From NCBI RefSeq assembly GCF_900116205.1, contig NZ_FOZS01000011.1, forward strand, positions 1 through 33,433: a stretch of DNA of 33,433 nt, written 5' to 3'. Source of the stretch: Halostagnicola kamekurae. GTDB taxonomy: Archaea; Halobacteriota; Halobacteria; Halobacteriales; Natrialbaceae. Below, piece by piece: positions 13,545 to 22,675 of the stretch. The notes under the pieces are model-generated. The model was not told the DNA's origin. It saw only the letters and a list, made by a program, of their open reading frames with translations, and did not search any database. A program made the position numbers and the translations under genes. The first letter of the stretch is position 1, and the number at the start of each line of letters is the position of its first letter.

Positions 13545-15602
13545 TCACTTCGCGTCGAGGTGGGAGATTCCGATGACGGCTGGAAGTGAGTCCGGCTGTA
13601 ACGTGTTTTTTTCCTCGTGGTGTTCGTACCGTGCGATCTGCCCCATCAAACGGCGCAAGATGGCGTTCCGAAATTCAGTATGCGTCGCTACCGTTACGTT
13701 CGACTTGAGTGCATCATCGCTTCCGGGGACACCCACGAGATGATCGAATCGGTCGAGACCAGGGTCCAAATGGCTGAATTCGATCTGTGAGTCTATCTCA
13801 GTAATAGTGTACGCTGCGATCAGTTCCGTCTCCTCGAGCAATGCTTCCGGTGTCTCCGCGTCGTCGTTTATCGCAAGCCCGAAGACGAATCTGCAGTTTG
13901 TCTCAACAGGTTCGGCCTCAACTGCTGCTGTTCGAGCCAGTTTGATGCTGTGATTGAACAGTCCGTACCAAGTTTCGCGATCGATACTCTTGAGAGCAGT
14001 TACGAGTGCTTTCGTACGAGTGATATTTGGCTCGAGAAGGCGTGCTGCCTGAGCAGGAATGACGATATCTCCCGAGAGAGCATCGATCGGGACCGTTGTC
14101 CCGGTGTTGTCGAGTTCCTCGAGTCGGGCCACGATCAGGGGCCCCTCATCTCCCTCAACTGTACGTGAGAAGTCTGCCGTATCGAGATCTGGCTCGACGA
14201 CGAATCTGGTATCTTCGAATGTGGGACTGACGAGGAACTCAGTCCCATCGAACGAGACATTCGACAGGAATTGACAATCAGTGAAATCTGCCTCACCGGC
14301 GAAAGATGCAGCGTCGAATCTAGTAGCACCACCAAATTCGGTCCCCCTGAATACTGCTTGTGCGTCGAATTGGACCGATCGAAAATCGGCATCACCAGCG
14401 AGCTCGGCACCAAACTGGAAATGGTCGATCGTGGCTTCTCGGGCATCGACATCACCTTGGATCGTCGATCCGTGAAAAAATAGCTGGGATGTGGAGCAAG
14501 CGTTTCGAACAACGACATCGCCACCAAACGTGGCATCCCGCAGGTGGGTCAGATCTTCGAATTGAGCGCTATCGAAGTCAATGATACCGTCGAAGTGACC
14601 GTACGTGAACCAGACCTCGTCTTTGAACGTACAGTCTGTGAACGAAAGCGAATTAGCGAAGGTAGCGAACGAGAACGAGGTGTAGCCTTCGAACGTACTT
14701 TGGTCGAACGACGCGATGACACCGTGATGGCGGAAGTCGTCGAAATCCACTTTCCCAGCGAAGGTTACCTGCGGAGCATTCAGTTCCCCGCTGACGACCG
14801 CGTGGCAGCAGCGAACGTCACTGTCGATTTCGATACCAGATAGTGTGAGATCCTGCTCAAGGGACGCACCAGTGAGTCGAAACTCCCCACCGACGGTACT
14901 GTCGGCAAACGACGTCTCGTCGGTTACAGATATCATCGCAAAGTCAGCAAGAAGACGCCATTCGGTGCGGTCACACGAGAGTTCGCCGTGGAATGCAGAT
15001 CTAGCGAATCTGGCATTGGCACTAAACGAAGCCTCATCAAACACGGCTGGTCCGTCTACCGTGAGATTTCTCGCATCGACAAATCCAGCGTCAAGCCCGT
15101 TAGCGACTATACCATCATCGAACTGTGCGTGAGAGACCAGCGTCTGTCGGCCGATCTTCGCACCCGCCAAGTCAACGATACCCTCAAAACGTGTACCACG
15201 AGCGTCGAGTGTCCCCGTAATAGCAGCATTTCCGAGAAGGAGTGGTACTTTGATCGTCGCATTCGAGAGATCGAGGTCGCCGTCGATCGTTGCCCCTCGA
15301 AGATCGATCGGTTCGCCGTCTGGGGTCTCGAGGACTGTCCCCGAGAGATCGATCGACCCGATACGTCCACCCGCAAAGGTCGCGACTTGGTCTGGTTTGG
15401 AAACTGCTTCGAGGAACGTCTCAGCTATCGTATTCGGCGGATACTCGCCTTCAGCAGTGTGAAACAGACAGCGATCGTAGTCACTGGACAGTGGCGGGTG
15501 CGGACAGTAATCGGGTTCTGCAACTGGAAGCGGTCCAACGGCTGCCGGCGCCGTTTCACTTAGTGAGCGGTACTGATACGAGCAGTGTGTCTCTTGAGTC
15601 AT
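13545..15602 (-). CDS. Pentapeptide-repeat protein, 685 aa
   Basis: Residues 75-480 form one long stack of pentapeptide-type repeats in which every fifth residue is Phe or Leu and the pattern A(D/N)F/LxxA/T recurs, for example LDARGTRFEGIVDLAGAKI, SFSFATFANSLSFTD, DFRSVQFDAQAVFRGTEF and ADFTDCQFLSNVSFDG. Such stacks make right-handed quadrilateral beta-helices that mimic DNA or act as scaffolds. The N-terminus has Cys7, Cys33/His35 and Cys45/His48, a probable zinc site also seen in other haloarchaeal pentapeptide proteins. The last 200 residues are not repeats and contain an unrecognised alpha/beta domain. It is the middle gene between the HhH-GPD-like and HAD-like genes. Its function is unknown. 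Confidence 0.8.
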   Translation of the reverse strand: MTQETHCSYQYRSLSETAPAAVGPLPVAEPDYCPHPPLSSDYDRCLFHTAEGEYPPNTIAETFLEAVSKPDQVATFAGGRIGSIDLSGTVLETPDGEPIDLRGATIDGDLDLSNATIKVPLLLGNAAITGTLDARGTRFEGIVDLAGAKIGRQTLVSHAQFDDGIVANGLDAGFVDARNLTVDGPAVFDEASFSANARFARSAFHGELSCDRTEWRLLADFAMISVTDETSFADSTVGGEFRLTGASLEQDLTLSGIEIDSDVRCCHAVVSGELNAPQVTFAGKVDFDDFRHHGVIASFDQSTFEGYTSFSFATFANSLSFTDCTFKDEVWFTYGHFDGIIDFDSAQFEDLTHLRDATFGGDVVVRNACSTSQLFFHGSTIQGDVDAREATIDHFQFGAELAGDADFRSVQFDAQAVFRGTEFGGATRFDAASFAGEADFTDCQFLSNVSFDGTEFLVSPTFEDTRFVVEPDLDTADFSRTVEGDEGPLIVARLEELDNTGTTVPIDALSGDIVIPAQAARLLEPNITRTKALVTALKSIDRETWYGLFNHSIKLARTAAVEAEPVETNCRFVFGLAINDDAETPEALLEETELIAAYTITEIDSQIEFSHLDPGLDRFDHLVGVPGSDDALKSNVTVATHTEFRNAILRRLMGQIARYEHHEEKNTLQPDSLPAVIGISHLDAK

Positions 15603-15665
15603 AGTTGGATCGTCGTGAAAGTGGTCTTCGCGAAGCGAGCGATACAGCTGAATCGGCAGACTGGT

Positions 15666-16370
15666 TTAGTGGGTGCCCGAAAGCGATTCGGTTTCGGAGA
15701 ACGTCCACCACGCGATTTGATCGATTTCGATCATCGAGTACGTCGAGTGGGCTGCCAGCCAGCTACACGAGTCGATCAATCCAGCATCTGAAGATGAATC
15801 CAAGCTGAACTTGGGGTGTTCTTTCTCGAGTTCGGTGATAAACTTCTCCACCTGGATATCGGGCTTGACGGTGTCAGCACCGGATATCATCCGCAAGTAC
15901 TGGAACGTGGCAGGTCCGATCCCGTGAACGGCTCCAACCGGATCGGAGCGGTACTGTTCTGGATCAGCGCTCTCTGCCCATGTTTGAAGCAGACCTAAGC
16001 CGTTTGCATTAGGTTCTGCGTCTTCGAGCAACGCGGATGGGATGTCGTAGACGATATTTGGATGGCCAATTGTGAAACTCTCAGTGAATTCGGGGTCGTG
16101 TTCCAACGCCGCGAGATCTGCCAGTGACTGTACTTTCCCCGATTCGATGAACTGCTCGCGAAAGGCTTTGACGTTCGGTTTAACGATGTTTTTGTAATTT
16201 AGTCCAGTAGCAGAGCCGGCTGCGTCCGCGATAAGCACTTTTGGATCCGAACCGGTCCAGCGGTCGAGATTTTGGAATTTAGCTGCGTACTCCCGATACT
16301 GGGGGATATCATCGGCGTATTTATCGAGAACTCGTTGTACGATTTCGTTGATGGAAGTTGGGTCTGACAT
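15666..16370 (-). CDS. HhH-GPD-superfamily-like protein, 234 aa
   Basis: The segment VHGIGPATFQYLRMISGADTVKPDIQV (shown in parts: VHGIGPATFQYL and MISGADTVKPDIQ) has the helix-hairpin-helix and following Asp of the endonuclease III/DNA glycosylase fold. The Asp in 'VKPDIQV' occupies the place of the catalytic Asp. There is no iron-sulphur cluster motif and no Lys before the hairpin that would mark a bifunctional glycosylase. It probably binds DNA; base-excision activity is inference. The start is ATG 16370. It heads a minus-strand operon with the pentapeptide and HAD genes and is divergent from the CARF gene across 222 bp of promoter DNA. Confidence 0.65.
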   Translation of the reverse strand: MSDPTSINEIVQRVLDKYADDIPQYREYAAKFQNLDRWTGSDPKVLIADAAGSATGLNYKNIVKPNVKAFREQFIESGKVQSLADLAALEHDPEFTESFTIGHPNIVYDIPSALLEDAEPNANGLGLLQTWAESADPEQYRSDPVGAVHGIGPATFQYLRMISGADTVKPDIQVEKFITELEKEHPKFSLDSSSDAGLIDSCSWLAAHSTYSMIEIDQIAWWTFSETESLSGTH

Positions 16371-16592
16371 TCAAAGCACCTCAGAACCTGACTTTCAGGT
16401 CTCGACTACATCTTTAGACTACAGTACCATAAATGTATTTACTAACTTAGAATGGTTAGCTTCTTTCTCGAATTTAGTATCACCCGTAGATACGATGTAG
16501 GAGAATAGTATAGGCTGAATTAATCCCGATTCCGCTATCGAAGTAATTTCACTGATTCTACTGCGTTAGATTGAATAGTATCCGACCGAGAG

Positions 16593-17342
16593 ATGGAACC
16601 GATGAATATCGTCGACCGGGTGCAAATTGCACCGCTCGGTTACGAGAAAGCTCGTGTAAAAGAACCGATCTACCAATTCAACGCTGACAAGGTAGTGCTG
16701 ATCCGTCAGGACAGTAGTACTGACTACGAGACGGATTACCAACGTGATCTCATTTCCGAGTTAGAGGATAACGACCGGATCGAACTTGACACCTTGGAGT
16801 GTGACTTTTTCGATCTCGAGAGTTCGCTACGTGTACTCACGAGTGCGATCCGTGAACATGAAGATCACGACGTCTATGTGAACGCCTCGACCGGAAGCAA
16901 AATCACTGCTATCGCAGCAGTGATTGCTTGCCAAAATCTGGGCGCCACGCCGTTCTACGTCCGTCCCGAGTACCGTAATGACGACGGACATCTTGAGCCG
17001 CCAGAAGAGCCGCTCGTGAGTGAGGTAGGTGAAATCACAGACATACCGGTTTTCAGTCTCCAGAGCCCTTCTATGAACCAGTTGCTGGTACTCTCATACC
17101 TCGCTGAAGAAGATGGAGCCACCAAGAAAGAACTGATAGAGTTTGGCAAGTCACAAGAGTTCGATTTTATCGTCAATTCGAAAACGACGTCCGAAGAGGG
17201 CCTGTATAAACTCCTCGAGACGCATATCATTGATCCATTGCAGTCTAAGTCATTTATCTCTGTGAAGAAAGACGGGCGGACGAAACGAGTGTATCTCGCT
17301 GATCATGGGAAAGAAGCACTTCAGATATTCCAACCCGAGTGA
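16593..17342 (+). CDS. HFX_2341/DUF6293-type CARF transcriptional regulator, 249 aa
   Basis: Residues 1-150 form a CARF (CRISPR-associated Rossmann fold) domain: VQIAPLGYEKARVKEPIY at the N-terminus, strand VVLIRQD, and the ligand loop DVYVNASTGSKITAIAA with Asn97, Thr100, Gly101 and Lys103. Residues 160-249 form a winged helix (LVLSYLAEEDGATKKELIEFG, wing DGRTKRVYLADHG). This is the layout of haloarchaeal HFX_2341-type regulators, related to Csa3. The ligand would be a cyclic oligonucleotide or similar nucleotide. No CRISPR or cas gene is in the window. The start may be ATG 16593 or the ATG three codons later. It is divergent from the HhH-GPD operon, a natural control target. Confidence 0.75.
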   Translation: MEPMNIVDRVQIAPLGYEKARVKEPIYQFNADKVVLIRQDSSTDYETDYQRDLISELEDNDRIELDTLECDFFDLESSLRVLTSAIREHEDHDVYVNASTGSKITAIAAVIACQNLGATPFYVRPEYRNDDGHLEPPEEPLVSEVGEITDIPVFSLQSPSMNQLLVLSYLAEEDGATKKELIEFGKSQEFDFIVNSKTTSEEGLYKLLETHIIDPLQSKSFISVKKDGRTKRVYLADHGKEALQIFQPE

Positions 17343-17395
17343 CTCACAGGCTAGACTAACCAGCAAATCACACAACGACTAACCTAAGACAGAAG

Positions 17396-17830
17396 ATGAC
17401 AGAATACGAGGATCCCTACAACCTGCACCGGTTTGTCGAGGCCCAGGACTCCGTAATAGAGGATGTCAAGGAAGAACTCCGCTCGGGACACAAACGTACT
17501 CACTGGATGTGGTACGTTTTTCCCCAGATAGAGGGACTTGGCCGCAGTCAGATGGCACAGCGCTATGCGATATCGTCACGAGACGAAGCTGAAGCATATC
17601 TGGCCCATCCGAAACTTGGTCCACGACTGCGTGAATGCACAGAGATCGTAAACAACGTCGAGGGACGCTCTGCGAACGACATATTCGGATCCCCGGACGA
17701 CCTAAAATTCCGTTCCTCCATGACACTCTTCGATATGGTCGCCGATAATCCGGCCCCATTCAGAACGGCACTAAAGCGGTATTACGACGAACCTGACCCG
17801 AAAACATTAGAGTTGCTGGAAAACGCCTGA
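17396..17830 (+). CDS. DUF1810 family protein, 144 aa
   Basis: A DUF1810 (PF08837-type) protein: 'LHRFVEAQDSVIEDVKEELRSGHKRTHWMWYVFPQIEGLGRS' at the N-terminus is diagnostic, as are 'AQRYAISSRDEAEAYLAHPKLGPRLRECTEIV' and 'DIFGSPDDLKFRSSMTLFDM'. Length is normal for the family (about 140). Function is not established; the family is often found alone. It begins 53 bp after the CARF regulator on the same strand and may be cotranscribed with it. It is followed by about 200 bp without a recognisable gene. Confidence 0.85.
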   Translation: MTEYEDPYNLHRFVEAQDSVIEDVKEELRSGHKRTHWMWYVFPQIEGLGRSQMAQRYAISSRDEAEAYLAHPKLGPRLRECTEIVNNVEGRSANDIFGSPDDLKFRSSMTLFDMVADNPAPFRTALKRYYDEPDPKTLELLENA

Positions 17831-18029
17831 AACGTAGGCTCATATTCAGACGCTTATGGAGTGACACCCCAGTCGTTGGCTTAGTCGCTATCAGTTGGAA
17901 TCGTGTGCCGGTAATGTCGAGGGCGTAACTTGAACAGAGAAATGAACAGTATGTCGAATTGCTTCGGAGGAAACTGTTTGATACCCACTGTAGAAAGTGC
18001 AGGGATTTATTCAATAGCTGAACTACCGG

Positions 18030-18446
18030 TTACTCATTGGGTCCGACTATTTCGATTTTAATTCCTTCTGGAACTTCACAGTAGAGAGCATAGTAGTCGC
18101 CAGCGTATGGGTGCTGGTCTTCATACAGAACTCTCGAGTCTGCTCGTTCACGGATGTCCGTAGTCAATTTATTGACTTGTTCGCGAGATTCGGCGTGGAA
18201 CTCGAGGTGATTCAGGCCAGACGCCAGTCGATCAAACGGATGGTCGGAGTTGCCTGCCTCTTTGACCACGATGTAGGTTGGACCGTTACTCCAAGACCGG
18301 CCACTGTTCCACTCGTTTTTCCGTTCGTAGCCGAACTCGTCCAGAAACCATCCCCAAAAGTCGACCGACGCCGCTAAATCAGCGGTACAGAGTTCGACGT
18401 GGTGTAGATGGCCAGCGTAGTCAGGGTCTGCGTGATCGGGGTCCAT
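18030..18446 (-). CDS. VOC-family (glyoxalase-like) protein, 138 aa
   Basis: One vicinal-oxygen-chelate unit with two beta-alpha-beta-beta-beta modules. HLHHVELCTADLAASVDFW starts the first, and GLNHLEFHAESREQVNKL starts the second. Likely metal ligands are His15 or His16, His87 and Glu near the end (GIKIEIVG). VOC enzymes include lyases, dioxygenases and antibiotic-resistance proteins; the substrate cannot be inferred. The start is ATG 18446. The gene stands alone, converging with DUF1810. Confidence 0.8.
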   Translation of the reverse strand: MDPDHADPDYAGHLHHVELCTADLAASVDFWGWFLDEFGYERKNEWNSGRSWSNGPTYIVVKEAGNSDHPFDRLASGLNHLEFHAESREQVNKLTTDIRERADSRVLYEDQHPYAGDYYALYCEVPEGIKIEIVGPNE

Positions 18447-18607
18447 AGATCCAAACTATGCGAAACCATCAAAAATCACCGACTAGAGGCGACTAGTTCG
18501 TATGCGAATTAAACAGTAGGCTTCTGGTGGATGATAAGTGATGTAACCCAATCAAGTGGTGTAACAGACGAAAATATATCTATAGTGAATTGAACACTAG
18601 ATCTGGA

Positions 18608-18961
18608 ATGAAAGCAAATCATCCTAAAACAGCGCAAGAAATGTTTGATGACTTAGCAGGAGTCGAAGAAGGAGGGAGCATTTACACCCTTCGTCGATCT
18701 GAGCCGTTCTCTGTTGAGTATATTGAACGTATTTCTCGAAGTAGTAAAACAGATTCGAATGAATCTAAGAATAGCACACGGGTATATTTGTCTTCAAAAC
18801 GTGGAAAGAAATATCGTATGGTTGTTGATTGCACAGATGGCCGATGTGCTATGGAACACAGTCCTAACGATGATTGGGAGACATATTCGGATGATCTGTC
18901 TGGATTTCGATATCGCTCCCCAAACCATCCAGAACAAGGAAAGAATTGGAAATACGAGTGA
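18608..18961 (+). CDS. Small unknown protein, 117 aa, leaderless
   Basis: A serine- and lysine-rich 117-residue protein (MKANHPKTAQEMFDDLAGV at the start), with a beta-rich centre: SIYTLRRSEPFSVEYI, TRVYLSSKRGKKYRMVVDC, and an acidic tryptophan-rich tail. No known family is recognised. A TATA-like AAAATATATC is centred near 18579, 29 bp before ATG 18608, supporting this start; a TTG six codons upstream is also open. The gene is distinctly A+T-rich and probably recently acquired. Confidence 0.6.
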   Translation: MKANHPKTAQEMFDDLAGVEEGGSIYTLRRSEPFSVEYIERISRSSKTDSNESKNSTRVYLSSKRGKKYRMVVDCTDGRCAMEHSPNDDWETYSDDLSGFRYRSPNHPEQGKNWKYE

Positions 18962-19151
18962 TATAATCTTTAGTGGAGGGAGGTTTCGACCGCACACTAT
19001 GTGTCTTACCCGTACTAACTGTGAAGGATCTAAATACCTCTCCTTGAGAATTTAGAAGGAGGGAATATTATACAAGATACATCTAAACTGCACAAGTTAA
19101 CCAACAGTTCCTAAGATACTACGCTATCGTTAGTTAAGATTGCCTTCCTGC

Positions 19152-20036
19152 TTACCGAGATCCGCCCGGTTCCGGTCCATATCGGGGTGCTTTACAGCGC
19201 TGGCATTCCCAGAATGACTGTCCATCCCACTCATCATCAAGGACTTCTTCGAACTTGAGGAACCGATGCTGCGTCTCGCAACTGCATGCACGACACTCGA
19301 GATGTGTCCTATTTGGACGTTCACAGCGATTATCCGAGGTTGAGGACTCCGAGTCAGATCGACGGAGAGCCATCGCTGGCACGAGCCAGACATCGTCATT
19401 TGCGTCCTCGAGGATTGTCACAAGATCATCATCAGTCCAGATTGGACTCCCACTCTCATCATAGAAGTACGTCGCGTGTTCGTCGCCGTGATGGGACGCT
19501 CCCCACACTGTCCGCTCACGAGCCGTCGAGAGCAGTTGTGTACCACTCTCAGACGTGACTTGAATCGCCGATGGAAGTGAGGACCACTGGTCGGCAAGCT
19601 GTGTTGCAGGCGCTGTCTCGAGATCGTAGATCATCTGGCACTCATCGATTGCAGGATCAGAATTCGCGTTCGCGAGGAGAGTAGCCGCTGCAGAACCTTT
19701 TGCCACAGCGCCGTAGAATGTCGACGCCTCGACGAGAGCGAAGATCATATGGAGAAGATCGGATTCCACATCCACAGTATTCTGATCATCTGAAGTTGCC
19801 TCGAGATGGTTCGTGAGACAGAATCGGCACTTCGACTGGCCGGGAGGAATCGATGTGCCACAGGAGCACTCGGACGTAGTCGCTGCTGTGGTATCAGGAT
19901 ACCCGTCTGTATCGACGCCGTCCACGCGTTGACAGCGTGTCCCTTCGTCGCGACGACTGGAGAGTCTCTCGTCGGGGACGTATGTTGCCTCACCGAGCGG
20001 CCGAAGCGCTTCATAATCTGTGTAATGGTCAGTCAT
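19152..20036 (-). CDS. Haloarchaeal plasmid zinc-finger protein, 294 aa
   Basis: Begins MTDHYTDYEALRPLGEATYV, a pattern I associate with zinc-finger proteins of haloarchaeal plasmids. A first zinc knuckle CSCG...CRFC (Cys57, Cys59, Cys70 and Cys73) follows a low-complexity linker; a helical middle contains FALVEASTFYGAVAKGSAAA; a C-terminal ribbon has CRACSC and CQRC. The ATG 20036 is preferred over 20057 because a TATA-like AGTTTAAATTC is centred near 20074, which would place the transcript start near 20048, downstream of 20057. The function is unknown; nucleic-acid binding is likely. Confidence 0.65.
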   Translation of the reverse strand: MTDHYTDYEALRPLGEATYVPDERLSSRRDEGTRCQRVDGVDTDGYPDTTAATTSECSCGTSIPPGQSKCRFCLTNHLEATSDDQNTVDVESDLLHMIFALVEASTFYGAVAKGSAAATLLANANSDPAIDECQMIYDLETAPATQLADQWSSLPSAIQVTSESGTQLLSTARERTVWGASHHGDEHATYFYDESGSPIWTDDDLVTILEDANDDVWLVPAMALRRSDSESSTSDNRCERPNRTHLECRACSCETQHRFLKFEEVLDDEWDGQSFWECQRCKAPRYGPEPGGSR

Positions 20037-20250
20037 AGTATTGTCTGGAAAACCCATGCTTCGCCTTCGAATTTAAACTACAGCCTCGATAGCAATTCTT
20101 CAGAGGTATGGAAATCCGGTGTTGTCGAGATCCTATTTGTCATATCCATCTTAGCGTGAAATGCACGCTCACTACAGATGCAAATCGAACGCTAGTACTT
20201 CTATCATCTATTGGTGATATTGCTAGACCGGTGCTGAATATACAGTGATC

Positions 20251-20412
20251 TTACTCAGTAGGGTATTCCCAGATGAACAGTGGAATTGAAAAGTCGAAAT
20301 ATTGCTCTAATACCGCTTGTACATCGTTCTCAGTTCTACCGAGTGTAGGGAGACCCATGTAAGATGGTATCAGCAGTACGCCTGCATCGGCGGTGCGTAC
20401 AGAGGTTATACC
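20251..20412 (-). pseudogene. Possible C-terminal gene remnant (nucleotide-hydrolase-like fold)
   Basis: In the 420-bp gap between 20057 and 20480 there is an open frame without a start codon. It reads ADAGVLLIPSYMGLPTLG, then NDVQAVLEQYFDFSIPLFIWE, and stops at TAA 20253-20251. The spacing of a beta strand, a loop and a helix resembles the end of a nucleoside deoxyribosyltransferase-like or DUF4406 fold, but it is too short to be sure. The frame begins after a TGA at 20413-20415. Apart from this and the promoter of the neighbouring gene I see nothing else in the gap. Confidence 0.3.
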
Positions 20413-20479
20413 TCATCGGTTTGAACAGTTACCGTGGTTCCGATCAGTCTGTGGAAAACTGATAAATACGGGTCGCTTA

Positions 20480-21277
20480 TTACGCAGGTCTGCTTTCGGA
20501 AAGTTCGACTAGTGGCACCAACATCTCAGACGGATCGCCGAGATCAAACTGGACAGCGCGGAGTTCATCGAGCAATCGTGGGAAGATCACGCTGCGTTGC
20601 TCGATTGCAATCCGCTTAATATCCCATGATGGCTGCTCCAGAACCCGAATATGCCACCGCTCCAGCCCATGCTTTTCACACAGGTGGATACAGTGATCAG
20701 TGAAATATGCTTCATCACCATCCTCAGTAAGAATCAGAAGATGGAGTTCCCACGTATCGAAGTCCTCTGATCCAGTCTCGTTCACCCAGGTCGAAATATC
20801 CACCTCTGCAGCGTCCGTTACCGTCCGGCCAGATCGAACAGCAAGTCCCTCACTGTCCACATAGTCTTCCAAATACGCCTTGATATGGTCTCCGACCAGC
20901 TCAAAGTCCTGCTCCGGTGGCAGCCCAAGGATCGACCGAATCTCTGCACGCTCCTCCGGTGAGATATCAGACTGTGTCGTAATAATCGAGAACAGTTCTT
21001 CCGCCTCTGACTCAGGTAACTCCGTCTTCTCCAGTTGATCGGGATCCGGTCTGAAATCGTCCGGTCCAAGCGTCCCCGACTGGTCCGTGTAAATGATCCC
21101 GAGTGCTTTGAACGACTGGATCGTTGACCACGAAATCTCATCACCATCTCTCAGCCCATGTTTCCAGACAATCGGATTCCCTTCGTGTTTAATCTTGTAC
21201 GTGATATTCCCAGCACCGGAAGGACGTGCCAGAATATAGTACCCATCCCCATCCACGTATTTATTGATCGTCGGCAT
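20480..21277 (-). CDS. Unknown protein, 265 aa
   Basis: It begins MPTINKYVDGDGYYILARPS, with a short beta-rich N-terminal domain (to about residue 60) in which 'ISWSTIQSFKALGIIYTD' looks like the recognition helix of a winged helix. A central helical linker (95-150) and a C-terminal alpha/beta part (ELHLLILTEDGDEAYFTDHC, then HLCEKHGLERWHIRVLEQPSWD) follow. No family is recognised. There are no metal or nucleotide motifs beyond a single HxxxC pattern (HCIHLC). It is the last gene before a 420-bp gap and is transcribed in the same direction as the TFB gene upstream. Confidence 0.65.
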   Translation of the reverse strand: MPTINKYVDGDGYYILARPSGAGNITYKIKHEGNPIVWKHGLRDGDEISWSTIQSFKALGIIYTDQSGTLGPDDFRPDPDQLEKTELPESEAEELFSIITTQSDISPEERAEIRSILGLPPEQDFELVGDHIKAYLEDYVDSEGLAVRSGRTVTDAAEVDISTWVNETGSEDFDTWELHLLILTEDGDEAYFTDHCIHLCEKHGLERWHIRVLEQPSWDIKRIAIEQRSVIFPRLLDELRAVQFDLGDPSEMLVPLVELSESRPA

Positions 21278-21599
21278 GTCTCTACAGTATCACCAGATTT
21301 GAAATGTATCGTCTTGAGAGTATCGTCCATGCAAACCACGAAGCACGATAGCAGAGGAATCGGAACTGCACCGCATAAAACCGTCGTAGATGTAGTGATC
21401 GGATGGTTCACTGTTTTCGGCCTGGACAAACGGAGTCGTCGTGCTGCACCAAGCCTCTGTATCTTGCAGGCGGTTCTTGATAGGAGCGGATAGATTTTGA
21501 CCCGAACTGGTATGTGAGTCTGCTGTACTTACCGCAGACGAGACAAGCCTACCACCTTCGATAGATCTCAACAGAGACGAAAATCCCACAATGGTGCCG
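21278..21599. other. Intergenic stretch without a recognisable gene
   Basis: About 320 bp between the unknown 265-aa gene and the TFB stop. Frames here are open on both strands but have no domain-like sequence. The only notable point is CTCTGTTGAGATCTA on the minus strand near 21566-21580, whose first eight bases equal the IS end at 7058. No transposase body follows, so I read it as coincidence or a very old IS scar. Confidence 0.4.
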
Positions 21600-22526
21600 T
21601 TACACACCTAATTCGTCTAGCGCATCCCGATGGGTCCGCACTGTTGCTGCTGAGACGTTTGCAGCCTCCGCGAGGGCCGACTGTGTGAGATACCACCTGT
21701 CTTTACAGGCCGCTTTGTACAGACAGGCAGCAGCGAATCCAGACGGACGAACACCCGTCGTAATACCTGCTGAGTCCGCCCGTTCAGCTAACTCTCTGGC
21801 TCGGTGGCGAATCCGATCCGGAACCTCGAGGTCCGAGGCAAGTCGGGGAACGAACTCGTGTGGAGAAACAGGCGCGGCTGGCAACCCAAGATCTGTGTTC
21901 ATCGTCTTGTACGCATTCCGAACTCGAGAGTGCTCAACACGTGCAAGTTCCGTAACGTCCTCGAGCGTTCTCGAGAGTCCGTTGCATCGACAGGCACCGT
22001 AGACGCTGGCTGCGGCCATCGCTTCGATCGATCGACCCGGAAGAAGGTCCTCGTTCTGGGCACTTCGGAAGAGCTGACATGCCTGGTCCCGAATTGATTC
22101 AGATAACTCGAGCACGCCCGCAATTCGACGGACTTCACCGAGCCCCTGTGCGAGGTTGCGCTCGGCTTTCGACCGAAACCGTCCTCGAGAGTGCTCCCGT
22201 CGTAGCCGCCCCAACTGTCGTCGCTTCCGTCCAGCAAGCGTGTTCCCGTTTGCATCGGTTCCACGCCCAATCTCGGTGGAGAGTCCGCGATCGTGCCGGG
22301 CGGCCGTCAGCGTGGCACCTGTTCGCTTTCGCTCGTCTCGATCGCATGCTCGCCACTCGGGTCCGTGATCTGTTCGTTGTTCGTCGACGATGAGGCCACA
22401 CTTCTCGCAGATAGTTTCGACCGTGTTGGTGGTGACTCGACCACCACATTCGGGACACTGGTTCGACTTCGTTTCATCTTGGACGTCTTCGTCAACCGTC
22501 GTCGTGTAGATGTCTCTCGTTGCCAT
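21600..22526 (-). CDS. tfb: Transcription initiation factor TFB, 308 aa
   Basis: An archaeal TFIIB homologue that recruits RNA polymerase and contacts the BRE beside TATA-bound TBP. The zinc ribbon has CPECGG (Cys24, Cys27) and CEKCG (Cys40, Cys43). The B-finger/linker contains PEWRACD. Two cyclin-like repeats follow: AQGLGEVRRIAGVLELSESI with SIEAMAAASVYGACR, then HEFVPRLASDLEVPDRI with RPSGFAAACLYKAA, and a terminal helix-turn-helix (NVSAATVRTHRDALDELG). Length fits the family. It has its own palindromic promoter element (22564-22596), so it may be regulated with other plasmid genes. Haloarchaea carry several TFBs with different targets. Confidence 0.95.
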   Translation of the reverse strand: MATRDIYTTTVDEDVQDETKSNQCPECGGRVTTNTVETICEKCGLIVDEQRTDHGPEWRACDRDERKRTGATLTAARHDRGLSTEIGRGTDANGNTLAGRKRRQLGRLRREHSRGRFRSKAERNLAQGLGEVRRIAGVLELSESIRDQACQLFRSAQNEDLLPGRSIEAMAAASVYGACRCNGLSRTLEDVTELARVEHSRVRNAYKTMNTDLGLPAAPVSPHEFVPRLASDLEVPDRIRHRARELAERADSAGITTGVRPSGFAAACLYKAACKDRWYLTQSALAEAANVSAATVRTHRDALDELGV

Positions 22527-22563
22527 GAGGTCCTCGAGGGACGTCGTGGATCGCGCTTCTCAG

Positions 22564-22596
22564 AATGCCCCTCACCCGAGAGGGGCTAATAAACAC
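22564..22596 (-). promoter_or_regulatory. Palindromic promoter/operator element, copy C (tfb)
   Basis: Minus strand: GTGTTTATTAG, then CCCCTCTCGGG, then TGAGGGGC. The T-rich box is about 27 bp before the palindrome's downstream edge, and the tfb ATG lies about 37 bp further downstream. This copy keeps the layout but not the exact GAAG loop of the other copies. Confidence 0.55.
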
Positions 22597-22675
22597 GCAG
22601 CGGAGCAGTTGACAGGCGTTTTCGTGCGGTGGCGAAAGCCCGGTTGTGAACGGAGTGAACAACCCGGAACGTGGA

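Noticed and set aside
13950-15604. Several plus-strand frames across the pentapeptide gene
   Set aside because: They are shadows of the repeat-rich minus-strand gene, whose domain pattern is unmistakable.
17760-18014. 84-codon minus-strand frame after DUF1810
   Set aside because: Overlaps the DUF1810 3' end and has no domain; it may be an old transposon scrap but I cannot support it.
21566-21580. IS-end-like CTCTGTTGAGATCTA
   Set aside because: Only the eight terminal bases match, and no transposase or second end is present.
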